Shown here piece after piece: positions 1 to 11,144 of a DNA stretch of 64,000 nt (position 1 is the first letter of the stretch; each line of letters opens with the position of its first letter). Both the position numbers and the translations under genes were made by a program. This DNA comes from Paraspadella gotoi (taxonomy: Eukaryota; Chaetognatha), in assembly GCA_051294375.1 (NCBI GenBank), contig CM119265.1, positions 15,042,963-15,106,962 of the forward strand, read 5' to 3'. The notes beneath the pieces are model-generated. The model had not been told where the DNA came from, did not search any database, and saw only the letters and a list, made by a program, of their open reading frames with translations.

Positions 1-2315
1 CCTCTTCGCCTTCCAGCAACTTCCGGTAGGCGGCTAAAAGAAACAATGATCGTTACTACCCGTTGGGGCAACCCAAGAAAACCATGATCATTTAACGCCC
101 ACGCTCCCTCTTCCCACCGATTTCCATGTCGAGGGCGAGCTTTATGTCCATTAACTCGTGATATTCCATCAGTTGATCGGCCATTTGCTGACGCAAACTT
201 TTTATTTCATCGTCCTTGGCGGTCATAGAGTTACGATACTCTTTCTCGCGCGACGCCAGGTCTGACTCCAAATCGGCGATGCGTCCCTCGTACATGCGAC
301 ATTTTGACTAAATAAACAAACAAACATGCATGAGCATAAGAATTAGTACTCGGTTTTTCATATTAAGACCTGTTTTTACCGAGAGTGTGTTAATATGAGA
401 GGTGAGTTCTCCGATCTTTAATCTCCCGGTAGAAATTTCTTCCTGGAAGCCCTTGTCTTCGGATTGACTCCGATTTAATGCGCCTTGAAGCCCATCGATC
501 TTGGCCTCGTACATCGCTTCCAGCTCGGCCTTGAGCAGGGCTGCCTGCTCGTCGTAATGACGACGTAGATCTTGGAGAGACTCTTGAAGGCGGTTGTCAT
601 ATTCTGTCGCCAAAGTTTGATCTAAAAATCGTGGAAAAACGTTTATTTAGATCTGGTAGGGCATTCGGCGAACCACAACCATAACTACCGATTTCCGTGA
701 TTTCAAGTTCTTTCTTCTTTCGGGTTTCGTTCAACTCGGAGTCGAACAAAGATTTCTTGAAGACTAATTCCTCCTTTAGAGACTGCAGACGATTCTCCAG
801 ATCAACTCGGACCAACGTCTCTTCTTCTAACTGACGTTTGGCGAGGTTCCTTTGTGATTCCAGTTCCGGAAGCTCGGCCTGAAGGCTTGCCAGTTCCTCA
901 ACGGCGCGTTGCTTGTCTTTCAGGGCGATGGAAAGGTTCGCCGAGAGATCCTACAAAAAATGTGAAGTCAGAGTAATAGTAATAGTCTTTTCATACAATT
1001 GAAACATTCTTTGAAATATTATAATACTTCATTGATAGGGAAGCCAGTACTCTGGGAGTGAATAAACAAGACAGAGAGTCTTGCTTGAAAGCTGCGATGT
1101 CATTATCTTGTAAGAATGATGGAGGCCTTAAACCACCAAAGCCTGCCCAAAGTCAGGGGCAAGATAGCTTATTTATTAGGTGAATGGATAATTTTTATTT
1201 TGGTTGTACCAGTTTCATATGATAAAATCAAGTTTAAAATTAAATTGTCAATGCAATAAATACAATACCGAGTTAAATTTTTTGTTCAATTCCGATTTTA
1301 GAAAATAAACCCTAAACCTGTAAATAGTACTAAGGCAAAATGGAAAAAGAATGCCTTGCCATTCTGATCCGAGTAATTGAAAAGTAACATTACAAACAAT
1401 ATAGACTAACTTCGACGTTTATTCTCACCGAAATCTTTTTTTCCGCGTCGGCGAGGGATTTGTGAAGGGCCGAGAGCTCCGAGTCCCGTTTGGTTAACTT
1501 GGCTGCAAGATCATCCGCTTCCGCCTTCCACTTTCCGACTTCGATTTGTAGATGTGCCTTTTCTTTGGCAGTCTCATCAAGAAGCTTACGGGCATCAGCA
1601 AGTTCCGCCTCGTAGAGACCCTGTTTAAAAATTAAAATTATTGCATCGACATAAAATTTTATAAAACAAGATGCATCACAACGCAGAGTTTGGGTAAATG
1701 GGTTAATAGGTAAAAAAATAACCTTTTTATAATAAAATATTTATATATTGTTGAATCATTAGAAGCAAAAATATTAAATGTCAAATATCAAATGACACGA
1801 GGCAAAAACCTTCAGATTTGAAATTTCTCTAGTCGTAGTGTCTTCTGTGCTCTGTATTTGTACGGTGAGTCTCATGTTCTCCGATTCAAGACTCCGAACC
1901 CTATCGATGTAGTTGGCGAAGCGGTCGTTTAGAACCTGTTAAAAATACATGGTTCAGCATATCAAAACTGGTTCATGTTCTGGTTTTTCGTTTCTCGTTC
2001 TCGACTTAGGTACCTGAAGCTCTTCCTTCTCGTGCAGTCGCTGCAGCCGGGCGGGCGACAGCGGCGACTGCTTCGCTTTACTTTTGGATTGCTTCGGAGT
2101 TTCGATCGGCGCGGACCCACTGGCGGCCACATCGTCTACAACCTCTTCTTCCACCGTGATCGTTTCTTCAATTCTAACCTGCAAAGAGGAAAGATAAATT
2201 TCAAAGTCACTTAAGCTTGGAACGAGCAAGCAACAGTTTTCACCTCTTCTTGAGGCGGTTCTACAGGTTCCGCCGCTTTTCCACGTTTGCTTGATTTCTT
2301 CCCCCTGGCCGACAT
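1..2315 (-). CDS. Nuclear lamin (intermediate filament), 3' end beyond window
   Basis: Structural protein of the nuclear lamina. Eight exons read on the minus strand: 2315-2244, 2178-2014, 1935-1810, 1620-1429, 950-689, 621-380, 307-118 and 33-1 (partial). Every junction is GT-AG and phases join without error. The short basic head leads to [15 protein letters not shown] and then coil 1A with [15 protein letters not shown], a lamin signature. The rod ends with [16 protein letters not shown], the intermediate-filament termination motif, split across the last two exons. Counted through the exons the rod is about 354 residues, which is the long lamin-type rod rather than the roughly 310 residues of vertebrate cytoplasmic filaments. 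The tail domain and any CaaX box lie outside the window. Intron 4 carries a copy of the 323-bp dispersed repeat. Confidence 0.93.
987..1225 (-). repeat. 323-bp family repeat, single copy in lamin intron 4
   Basis: One nearly complete monomer of the repeat found as a tandem array at 21357-22582, here in the opposite orientation. Shared landmarks are CATACAATTGAAACATTC, the block ending in GGGAAGCC, and the end GGTTGTACCA. It lies wholly inside an intron, so the gene is not disturbed. Confidence 0.8.
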
Positions 2316-2973
2316 TGTAGGGCTTTTTGAGAGTTGGTTGGAAGAATAAAATTTGAATAAAATAAGATTCTTAAACTTGCTGCAGCAGAAATTACTTCTA
2401 AAAACAACTAAACGGGGAATTTACGTAGATTGTCAAGATAGCTCGTCAAAAAAGCTAATACGGAACAGTTATAAAATTTCACATTTGAAAGCTAATGAAA
2501 TTGAAACCGAGACTTATATTGATACTGTTCACCTAGAAAATAATTTTAGCATATCTTGAGCTCGGAAAATATCGGCGAGTATTTTTCTACACGCTATGAC
2601 TCAGAATAGGTAAAATGTCTCAGAAAATATCCAATGGGAATATGTATAAGAAAATATAATTATCAATCGTTCAAATAAAAAGGATATTGGAAAACGAAAT
2701 AAAAGTTTTATTACGTATTTTATGATAAGCATCCCATTTTAAGTTTAATAGTCATTTAGAGCTTTATGTAACGCCAGAAGAAAAAGTTTCGCCCTTCAAC
2801 AAGAATCCACAGACAAAAATAGGAGTTCATGGAAAAGAATTTAATATATTCCTAACACATATTTAAAACAATATGTCTCTCAATCTAAAAAAAAACCAAA
2901 AAAAAAAAAAAAAAAACGAATAACCGTAAAAAAGGAGGCCTATATCAGTGCTGACGTATAGATCCCACGTAGA

Positions 2974-4466
2974 TTACTGCGGCGCCGTCGAGGTCGAGGA
3001 AGTCGACGCAGAGGCGCCACTCGAGTCCGAAGAAGAGGAGGGCTTCCTCGTGAAGCCAGGAACGATGGGAGACTTACACCGAGCGTTCTCTTGGATCCAA
3101 GGGTGGGACAGCGCTTCTTCCAAGGATATGCGTTTCTCGGGTTGATATTGAAGAAACTGGCGAACGAGGTCACGAGCGCCAGGCGAGACGTGGCTAGGAA
3201 AATGGAGGTCGACGGAGCGGATGCGACGATAAGTGTCTTGCTGGGTCTGGCTCTCGAATGGTGGTTTGCCCACTAAAAACTCGTACATGAGTATTCCAAG
3301 AGTCCAGTGGTCAACTCGTTTATCATGTGGTTTGCTCTCAACCATTTCCGGTGGCAGGTAATCCAGTGTTCCGCATAAAGTCTCTCGGCGTGACGAGGGC
3401 GCGTGGACGGACCAACCGAAATCCGCGATTTTGACGTCCTCTCGAAGGCCGAGTAGCAAATTTTCGGGTTTGATGTCCCGGTGAATGACCTTCTTTGAGT
3501 GGCAGTATATCATAGTATCACATAGCTTGGCCATATAAGTCGCCGTTCGTGCTTCGTCAAACTTTCCCTCTTTCTGTATGAAGAGATACAATTAAGATCT
3601 TAAATACGTAACTTTTTTTATTACAATCGGCAGAGAGACCATGTATGATTTATTTGAACTATTGTTTTAAATAATTTATGAACAAATGATATACTAAATA
3701 CACAATTTCACGAGTATTTTCATGTAGGAATGAGAATGAAAACCTGAAGTTCCTTGTAGAGTTCTCCTTTGGCGGCAAACTCAAGAATGAGATAAACGCG
3801 AGAGTCGTCATGGAAATATCCGTAGAGGCGAAGAATGTTAGGGTGTCGGAGATGAGACTGAATTTCTATTTCTCGGCGTAATTGGTGTTCCACGTTGGCC
3901 TTGAGAAACGGGTAATACCTCAATCAAAAATGAATAAAAAGGGATCATATATTGAGGGAGTCGAAACCTTGTTGAGTTGAGATTTAAATAAGACTTTGAG
4001 AGCGACAATAAATTTCGTGGATCTTTCCCGAGCCAAATAAACGCTTCCAAATTTTCCTTTGCCCAACGGCTTGCCGATTTCAAAACATTCCAATGTCCAT
4101 TGTTTCTTTCTGTCTGAAGGAGCAACGGGAGGGTGATTTTCCTAGAGAATTTCGTAACCGAAAATTGATGAGTTGTTATCGGTAAAAAGATCGTACTGAG
4201 ATGCGAACCTAATTACTTGGGCGACTTTTAGATTAAAGAAATCGTTCACGATTAGAATCTTTTTAAATAATAAAATAAAATGCCCAAGGCCACCAAATAT
4301 GTACATATTTTTTCGAACTGTCAGTCAATCTTTACAACAAAAACAGTATACTTACTCTATCTCCTTCTGATCCAGTTTTGATAGTGCTTTGAGCTTTGTG
4401 GGCAGAATCTTTTAACTCTGGCTGGGAAGGTAGCGAGGACGGTTGCAAATTCCGTAAAGGATCCAT
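2974..4466 (-). CDS. Aurora serine/threonine kinase
   Basis: Mitotic kinase acting at centrosomes or in the chromosomal passenger complex. Four exons, 4466-4356, 4141-3968, 3899-3744 and 3573-2974, give 346 residues with clean GT-AG junctions. Visible elements: glycine loop LGKGKFGSV, catalytic lysine in VALK (about residue 86), [20 protein letters not shown] of the N-lobe, [11 protein letters not shown] (Asp about 180), DFG at about 198-200, and the Aurora-specific activation loop [20 protein letters not shown] with the regulatory threonine near 212. The N-terminal extension is short (about 60 residues before the kinase domain). The C-terminus is a serine-rich tail. The sequence does not settle whether it is the A or B type. 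It lies tail to head with the lamin gene on the same strand. Confidence 0.95.
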
Positions 4467-5245
4467 CTGGGAAATTACAGTCTCCGAAGTTTCAATTCAC
4501 TAAATTTTTTCAGTTAAGCATTGCGCATTCAAACGTTTGGGGTATATACAAGATAAACCAAAATTTTAATATACACCTGTAAAAAACAAGCAAGCACAAA
4601 TATTATTTTTAAGTGTTAATATGAATAGTAGGCGAGGACGCCCGAAAAAAAAACCAGACTTCGATAACAACATGTTAGGTATAAAGATATTTCATATAAA
4701 AATTCAAACCGAACGCAAAAAAATTAATTGTGTCAGAGATCGGGGAATTCATGCCCAGAGAGGTTAGCCTAACGCCTACTTCAGAATTCAATTTCATACA
4801 TTTAGAAACTAACAAATGCGAAATTTGACGGTTTTTATAAATAAAAACAAACATCCGTTAAAAATGAGGGAGTCCTGGTGCGGATGAAAGCAGGATGCAG
4901 TTCTCTGCAGAGGCACCAGGGCAGCGGCGGAGCTGGGAGATGGCTCGGGTCGTTGGAGATTGAAATCGCGATGAAGCGACATTATTGGCTGGATTCTAAC
5001 GGCGACCGCGACCAATCGAAAAGAGGATAACTAAGCGGACTTGATCAAAGAGTTTTTTTAACGGACGGAGAAAAAGTCAATTCCCGTGGCGACATCTCTC
5101 CGTTCTCACATTCCCATAATTAAAGCAAAAGACCAACGTATAATTCTCAAAATTAAATGTTTGCGTTATTTTATTAGCATTTTATATATATTAAAAATCA
5201 TCATTTCCTACAAGAAAGATGAAATTATATAAAAAATGCCGCTAA

Positions 5246-5447
5246 ATTTTACTTTTGCCGACCGCGGTTATGGCGGCTTTTGAAAAACCATTGAAAAATA
5301 CTTATTTTTTAAAAAAATATTTTAAAAAAATATTACCTAATTACCCTAACCCTAACTACCCCTAACCCTAAACCACTCCTAACCCTAAACCACCCCTAAA
5401 TCACCCTTAACCGTAACCCCTCCCTAACCCCGGTCAGCAAAAGTAAA
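5246..5447. mobile_element. MITE-like element with telomere-like core
   Basis: The left end ATTTTACTTTTGCCGACCG and the right end GGTCAGCAAAAGTAAAA are imperfect inverted repeats. The core contains degenerate CCCTAA repeats at about 5336-5432. The same terminal sequence bounds an element in RPS3 intron 3 (48880-48997), and degenerate relatives occur near 50430-50523 and 51545-51730. No protein is encoded, which suggests a non-autonomous DNA transposon. Confidence 0.55.
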
Positions 5448-6592
5448 AGTAACCCAAAAAGGGCTAACACCATCGAATTCTTCAGACCTTATTACAGTAA
5501 AATAATTATGAATGGAATTTAATATCTTATTGTAAATCGCTTTATATATGAAAATATGCAAAATTACCTGTTTTATTTTTTTCATATCTTTTAATGACGG
5601 CATATATGCCAGAGAGACACAAAAGAATTGAAGCAATATAGAAAAAAAAATGCAAAATTAACTTAATAAACCGACTCACATTCGAAGAAGATAAAAATCA
5701 AAGAATAATAAAAAAATATATAAAAAAAAATATTTTTAATATGAAACCAAAATGAAAACCTAACACAAAACTATAAACTAGCTTAATTGAGACGGTGCTC
5801 TGATGTATGATATTTGGCACGGGCGCTTTTTGTAATTAGGCGCAAGTTTTACAATGTTTTACAAAAACGGAGAAAAAAGGCACATGATTTGTTGCGTCGC
5901 ATTTAAACATGATTTCCAAAATAAAACGAATTTTAAAATTTAAGGGAAGACAATTTCAAAAAGTCCAAGACTCTGACTGTTGCCTTGGCGTTTCCTCTCG
6001 TGGAAACGATGAGATGAAATCCATCGAAATTAACATAACTTTTGATTGAACTGTTGGGGATTCGAATCCTTCAATAATTCACCCCGCACAAACTGACATT
6101 GACTCTGCTATTCAAGCATATTCTATTTAAGAATCATTACTACTTTTTTTTCTTTAATCCTCCTTACCTTAACGGGTTTTTAATCCTAAATGATGCAAGT
6201 TGAAACAAAATTATTAGTAGCTGCACCCACTAGATCTGTACTTGCACCTGCTCTTCAACAAAATAGAAATCATTTTTTAAAATTTTTATTATCTTAAATC
6301 TTTAAAAATTGTTTTCCTTTTTTTTCTTATTCTATTTTATTTTATTCTATTTCTTATTCTATGTTTTGATAAAAGCATTTTAATCATATATCATACTTCA
6401 AAACAAAAATAATATTGTTTTGATTTATAAAATGATATTAGTGCCACTGTAACAGTTCATTTTAAGCCCTTGAAAGTGATTTACATGTATTGGCGCAGCC
6501 ACTGGTTTGAGCTTGTACTCATTATAAATTTTTGACTCACCCCATTGAGTGCGGCTACCCCTACCATAGAAAATGTTAAAATTTTAAAATTT

Positions 6593-7079
6593 TACATAAT
6601 TTGGTAATTTTGCATAATTTGGTAAAATTGCATAATTTGATCAACTTGCAAAAATTGGTCAACTTGCATAATTTATTCAACTTGCTTTATTTGGTCAACA
6701 GGCAAAATTTGGTCAACAGGCATAATTTGGTCAACAGGCATAATTTAGCCAACTGGTAAAATTTGGTCAACAGGCCTAATTTGGTCAACAGGCATAATTT
6801 GGTCAACTGGCATGTTATGGTCAACTGGCATAATTTGGTCAACTGACTTAATGTTTTCAACTGACATAATTTTTTTAACTGGCATAATTTGGTCAACTGG
6901 CATAATATGGTCAACTGGCATAATTTGGTCAACTGACGTAACTTGATCAACTGGCATAATTTTGTCAACAAGCTTAATTTGGTCAAATCGCATAATTTTG
7001 TCAATTTGTTTAATTTGGTCAACTTGCTTAATTTGGTCAATTGTCATACATAATTTGGTCTACTGGCATAATTTGGTCA
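6593..7079. repeat. 18-bp minisatellite, about 27 copies
   Basis: Tandem units of about 18 bp with consensus TTGGTCAACTGGCATAAT, more divergent at both ends. The long reading frames here (repeats such as LTKLCQ) exist only because 18 is a multiple of three. Confidence 0.9.
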
Positions 7080-7344
7080 ATCAATCAATTAATTAGAGAG
7101 GGCTCCATCCAGCTCAATCACACACTTTCCTACCTACACACAAAATTTCATTTTAATCCTACCATCCAATCACGAGAAATTGGGGTTTAATGCTGACATG
7201 ATTTAAGTGAGTGCCGGACAACCTTTTGGGGTGGGACCGACGGAGTCGGAATCTGCTGTTAAAAATCACATTCATAAAAACTTTCTAGTCTCGGGAGCTG
7301 GAGTAGGGCGGATAAAAAATTCGTGAAAACCGGTAAAACAAAAA

Positions 7345-10300
7345 ATGGCCGATCGAAGCAAAGGAACGCTGATTACGACTCATCGGGCGGAATATGTCAG
7401 TCCAATGATGTACCCAAAATATTCGGGACACTTTCCTGAAATCAGACGGCAGGCTGGCCAGGGATTTGCCCGCTCAACTAAAGAACACTTTCAGGTAAAA
7501 TTATCAAGTAAAAATCACCATATTTATCAACAAAATTTAGAGCAAAGTAATCGTATATATAATACTGGTATTTAAATATAAAAAAATGTTAAATGCGTCA
7601 CATAATTATTTTATAGTCGGATCTTTTATTTTGTTGGTCCGTCGGTCCGCCCCCTCAAGCTTGTCGGGCATTAACTTAAATCATGTCAGAACATCAAATT
7701 ATGATAAATTATACAAGAAAAATTATGTCCATCAGTCCAGCGTCCGTCCATCTGTCCTTCCCCTTTAGCAAAAAACTCCAATTACTCGTGATTGGATGGT
7801 TGGATTGACATGAAATTTTGTATGTGGTTAGGAAAGTGTGTGATTGAGCTGGATATAAAGTTTCGATGGAATCGTGAGAGTAGAAATGAAAAAAATATAA
7901 GTCACATTTACTTGAATATTTTTACTAATTTTAACCCATAATTACTCATAATTGAATGGATAGAATGAGATAAAATTTTGTATGTGGGTAGGAAAGTATG
8001 TGACTGAGCAGAATATAAAGTTTCGATGGAATCGAGGATTTTGCATGAAAAAAACCGAAGTCACGTTGACTTGAAATTTTATTATTTATGCTTACTCATA
8101 AATGTTTTAATTAGTTTATTGATTAATTAATTAAATTGAAAAAATGATGCAAGTTGAAACAATGATACAAATTGAAAAAATGATGCAAGTGAAAAAATGG
8201 TGCGAGTTAAGAAAATGATGCCTGTGGAAAAAATGTTGCAAGTTGAAAAAAAAAAAAGTTAAAACAAATTTGAGCAAACAATGTGGGATCTGCCCACTAT
8301 CATTATCGGTATTTAATTAATTAATTCAAGTTGATTAATTAATTAGGCAATTAATTAATTTATTTAAACCGAAATGTGTGTTTTTAGGTCACTGACCATG
8401 ACAAAAGAAACGACGACGATGATGGCGACGACAACAATAATGCCGCTAACCATTGACTTAATTGATTGATTAAATAATTAATTTATAAATAATTAATTAT
8501 TGATTAATTAATTAACTAATTGATTAATTAACTGATTAGTTTTTTTGCATTTAATATCAAAAGAAAAAGACGTATAATCAATTAGTGAAACAGATTTTTT
8601 TGTTTTTTCTATTTAAACTCTTTTCCACTCGCACGATTCAATCGAAACTTTATATCCAGCTCAATCACACACTTCCCTACCAACACTCAAAATTTCATTC
8701 CAATCCAACCATGCAATCACGAGTAATTAGAATTTAGGACAGACAGACAGACCGACGGTCAGACATAATTTATATATTACATAATTCGATTCTGACATGA
8801 TATAAGTTAATGCCCGACAAAATTGAGGGGGCGGACCGACGGACCGACAAAGTGAATTATAGAGTCGGGATCTGCATAGCATTATGACATAGCAGGTCCC
8901 CTGCAAGCTTTCAATTAAGACTCTCTCACAGTCTCGTTTATTCACTCCCAGAATACCTGGTATAATGTTTTAAAGAATGTTTCAATTGTATGAAAAGACC
9001 ACTCCCTTAAGTATTAGATCGCCCAGCATCAAAATACAAGGAGCTGAATTTTCTGAAATTGGTACAACCAATATAAATATTATCCATTATTAATAAGCTA
9101 TCTTGCCCCTGACTTTGGACTGGACCGGACAGGACAGGACATATCCCCAACATCCAAATCTTCAAAGTAAAAATCAAATTTTAGGATTGTCGTGCCAGAA
9201 TTTTAACCAGTTCGAAAGGATCTTGGGGTTGCTCTGGTGGCAAGTTTCCGACGATTTTCACCCATGCGCCGAATTTGGTTTTGACAGCATTGGTAAGAAC
9301 CTTAATATTAAATAACGATTATGAATAAACTATAAAGCAAATTTTATTTAGAAGTATTTTTAAAAAATTAACTTTTTAAATTACTTCAAAGGTTTCGGTA
9401 AAAAGTTCCGAGAGTAACTAATTTAGTAGAATGTTCAAAAAAAGATATTTTTTTCCGTAACCATTTGGCCGTTAACTTTTCAAAGCGCCCCATTTAGGGC
9501 TAGGTTATGGATTAGGGTTAGGGACGAGGTTAGTGATTAGGGTTAAGGATTAAGGATAGCGATTAGTTGTTAGATGAGACTGAGGGGTTATGGTTAGAGA
9601 ATAAGGATTAGATTTTAGGATTAAGGAACAGAAATTCCAAAGGGGGCGCTTTCAAAAAAAAAAAAGCCGCGATTTTGTAACAGAAATGACATTTTTCTGC
9701 CAAGCTCTGAGCCTTTATTAGTATTAGGTATGAAAAAGCTATTAAACAAAAAATGAAAGAAAAGATGTGTAGTCGGGCATTGCCTAGGTTCACCCCGCCT
9801 AGAAGCATGACACTTTCAGTTGTGACGCGGTGGCTCATTGAGTAAAGCTATCAGCTCATGACCACTAGGTACCGGGTTCAATCCCAACCCGGTACCTACC
9901 GGGCGGGAAGCGTGAGGACGTCCGTAAGCCGCCTTGGGGGCGTGGCAAGCCCTCAAGCCTGGTTCCAAGCCCAGGAACCCGTTCCATGGCTGCTAGAGGG
10001 GGTTATAGAAGTTACGGACAGTAATCTTCAGCCCACGCAGCGCCTTATCCACAGATGAACTAAAGAAAGAAAGAAAAAAAAAGAAAGAGCCATAAACATT
10101 AAAAAGACTAAACCAAAAAGAAATGACCTTATATTTAAGTTAAGTTAAGTTAAAATTGATAAAGCGGCGGGCCAGCAGATGGCCTCAATGCAATGTCGGG
10201 ACAATGTAAGACTGATGAAGGGAATCCAGTTTTTCCAAAAGCTAGACGACTTTTGAGACCGAAATTAACTCATAGCTATTTCAATGTTATTTAATCATTG

Positions 10301-11144
10301 TTATTAGGTCATTGTTTAACAGGAGTGTTGACTTTGTTAGGGTAATGACCGTCGGTCAAGAAGCGACACACATAACTGCCCCACTAAGAAAATTACTCTA
10401 CCCGCGCTTAAGTGTGCAAGAGCCGATCATCTCAAGGTTTGGACAGTGGACATTAGACAAATTAAATGTTCAGAAAACAATAGTTAAGCCTACAAATTTC
10501 AGTAAACCGTCAGTTATAGAAAAGTTCTGAGAAAAAATTGCATTAAAATCATTTAGAACTTCGAGAAATTGGCCGAAAAACAAAGAGAGTTTTACTTGGA
10601 CCGATGCGGAAAGGTCCACCGCGTAGAGCATTTCAAGCTTCCAACCGAATACACTGATTTCTACCATCAGGTTTTTTGCAGCATTTTTTTTTTCCTGTTT
10701 TCTTTCTCTGTCTCTTTCTACGCTATTGTGTCTCTCCATTTCGCCGAGCGAATCGAATTAAGCAATGGTTTTTCGCGGATTCACTCTTTCAGGCTCCGAT
10801 CGTTCTTTTGTATTGTTTTAATTCGTGTTTCCCACCCCTTTCTGAGTCCGTTTCACAAATTACTTTTGCTAGCAGTTTCAGTTTTACTTACAGAATCGTA
10901 CTAAATCTCAAACTAGTTGTTAAAACAAGAAAACCAAAAACCAAAAATTATTAGCAGAATTAGATCGAAGTTTATCGTTATTTTCACTATTTAGATCCAA
11001 TAATTCAACTTTTATACTTATAGTTCACTTAGATGATTTCAGTAGATTACGATACCGCCTACTATTCAGAGGGAAGCCGAAAGGGAAAAACAATTTAAAC
11101 AATTGCTTGGTGAAAACTTTAAAAAGAAATTTTACTTGGATTAA
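7345..11144 (+). CDS. CIMIP2C: CIMIP2C / FAM166C-like ciliary microtubule inner protein
   Basis: Protein of the FAM166/CIMIP2 family, known to bind inside the doublet microtubules of cilia and flagella. Exon 1 (7345-7494) begins MADRSKGTLITTHRAEY and contains YPKYSGHFP, matching the family start. Exon 2 (9185-9292) contains GGKFPTIFTHAPNLVL, close to GGHFPTIF...NPNLLL of the vertebrate protein. Exon 4 (10557-10670) contains QREFYLDRCGKVHRV, matching the HRKYYQDKTGTVPRV region. A terminal exon (11046-11144) reads ITIPPTIQREAEREKQF and stops. All of these exons are phase 0. Exon 3 is less sure: 10341-10436 keeps the frame and has the expected length (32 residues) but little similarity. The name relies on recalled human sequence. 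Intron 1 is full of repeats. Confidence 0.8.
7600..8100. repeat. Dispersed repeat fragments (GTCGGTCCGCCCC family) in CIMIP2C intron 1
   Basis: Contains GTCGGTCCGCCCCCTCAA, the block with TCGTGATTG, and TTTCGATGGAATCGT. These match, diverged and partly duplicated, the element at 20410-20920 and its mirror copy at 24640-25110. A fragment in the opposite orientation lies at 8580-8880. Confidence 0.7.
8139..8252. repeat. About 17-bp minisatellite
   Basis: Six to seven imperfect units around AAAAAATGATGCAAGTTG. A lone unit also occurs near 6190. Confidence 0.7.
8870..9121 (+). repeat. 323-bp family repeat, rearranged copy
   Basis: Shares CAATTGTATGAAAAGACCA, AAAATACAAGGAGCTGAA and GAAATTGGTACAACCAAT with the tandem array at 21357-22582. 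It ends just before CIMIP2C exon 2. Confidence 0.75.
9489..9620 (+). repeat. Degenerate TTAGGG-type interstitial repeat
   Basis: Many diverged units such as GATTAGGGTTAGGG and GGTTAAGGATTAAGG. It lies in a CIMIP2C intron. Similar tracts occur at 5336-5432 and 51550-51600, the latter inside or beside the inverted-repeat family. Confidence 0.65.
9822..10088 (+). mobile_element. tRNA-derived SINE
   Basis: The 5' part looks like a tRNA gene. GCGGTGGCTCATTGAG resembles an RNA polymerase III A box, and about 45 bases on, CCGGGTTCAATCCCA is a good B box. A non-tRNA body of about 180 bp follows and ends in an A-rich tail (AAAGAAAGAAAGAAAAAAAA). The layout of tRNA head, body and A-rich tail is that of a SINE. 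No clear target-site duplication was found. Confidence 0.8.

Larger units (their letters stand above)
4467..7344. other. Intergenic region between Aurora kinase and CIMIP2C
   Basis: No convincing gene. A less AT-rich stretch at about 4880-5060 contains CCAAT and ATTGG boxes near 4984 and 5013 and could be the Aurora promoter. The rest is AT-rich and contains the inverted-repeat element at 5246-5447 and the minisatellite at 6593-7079. Confidence 0.6.

Noticed and set aside
5985-6085. tRNA-Ser-like stretch (GAAATCCATC and GGATTCGAATCC)
   Set aside because: No acceptor stem can be formed and the A box is poor. At most a remnant of a tRNA or SINE.
6687-7047. Minus-strand open frames of 100-117 codons made of LTKLCQ-like repeats
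   Set aside because: They are a by-product of the 18-bp minisatellite, open in several frames.
6593-8252. Direct repeats as a possible CRISPR array
   Set aside because: Units are contiguous minisatellite copies without unique spacers, in a eukaryotic intron-rich genome.
9103-9315. 70-codon open frame
   Set aside because: It overlaps CIMIP2C exon 2 in the wrong frame, while the phase-0 frame gives the conserved FPTIF motif.
10207-10265. CTGATGA followed by GAAA, a possible hammerhead core
   Set aside because: No stem II or stem III could be formed between the core blocks.
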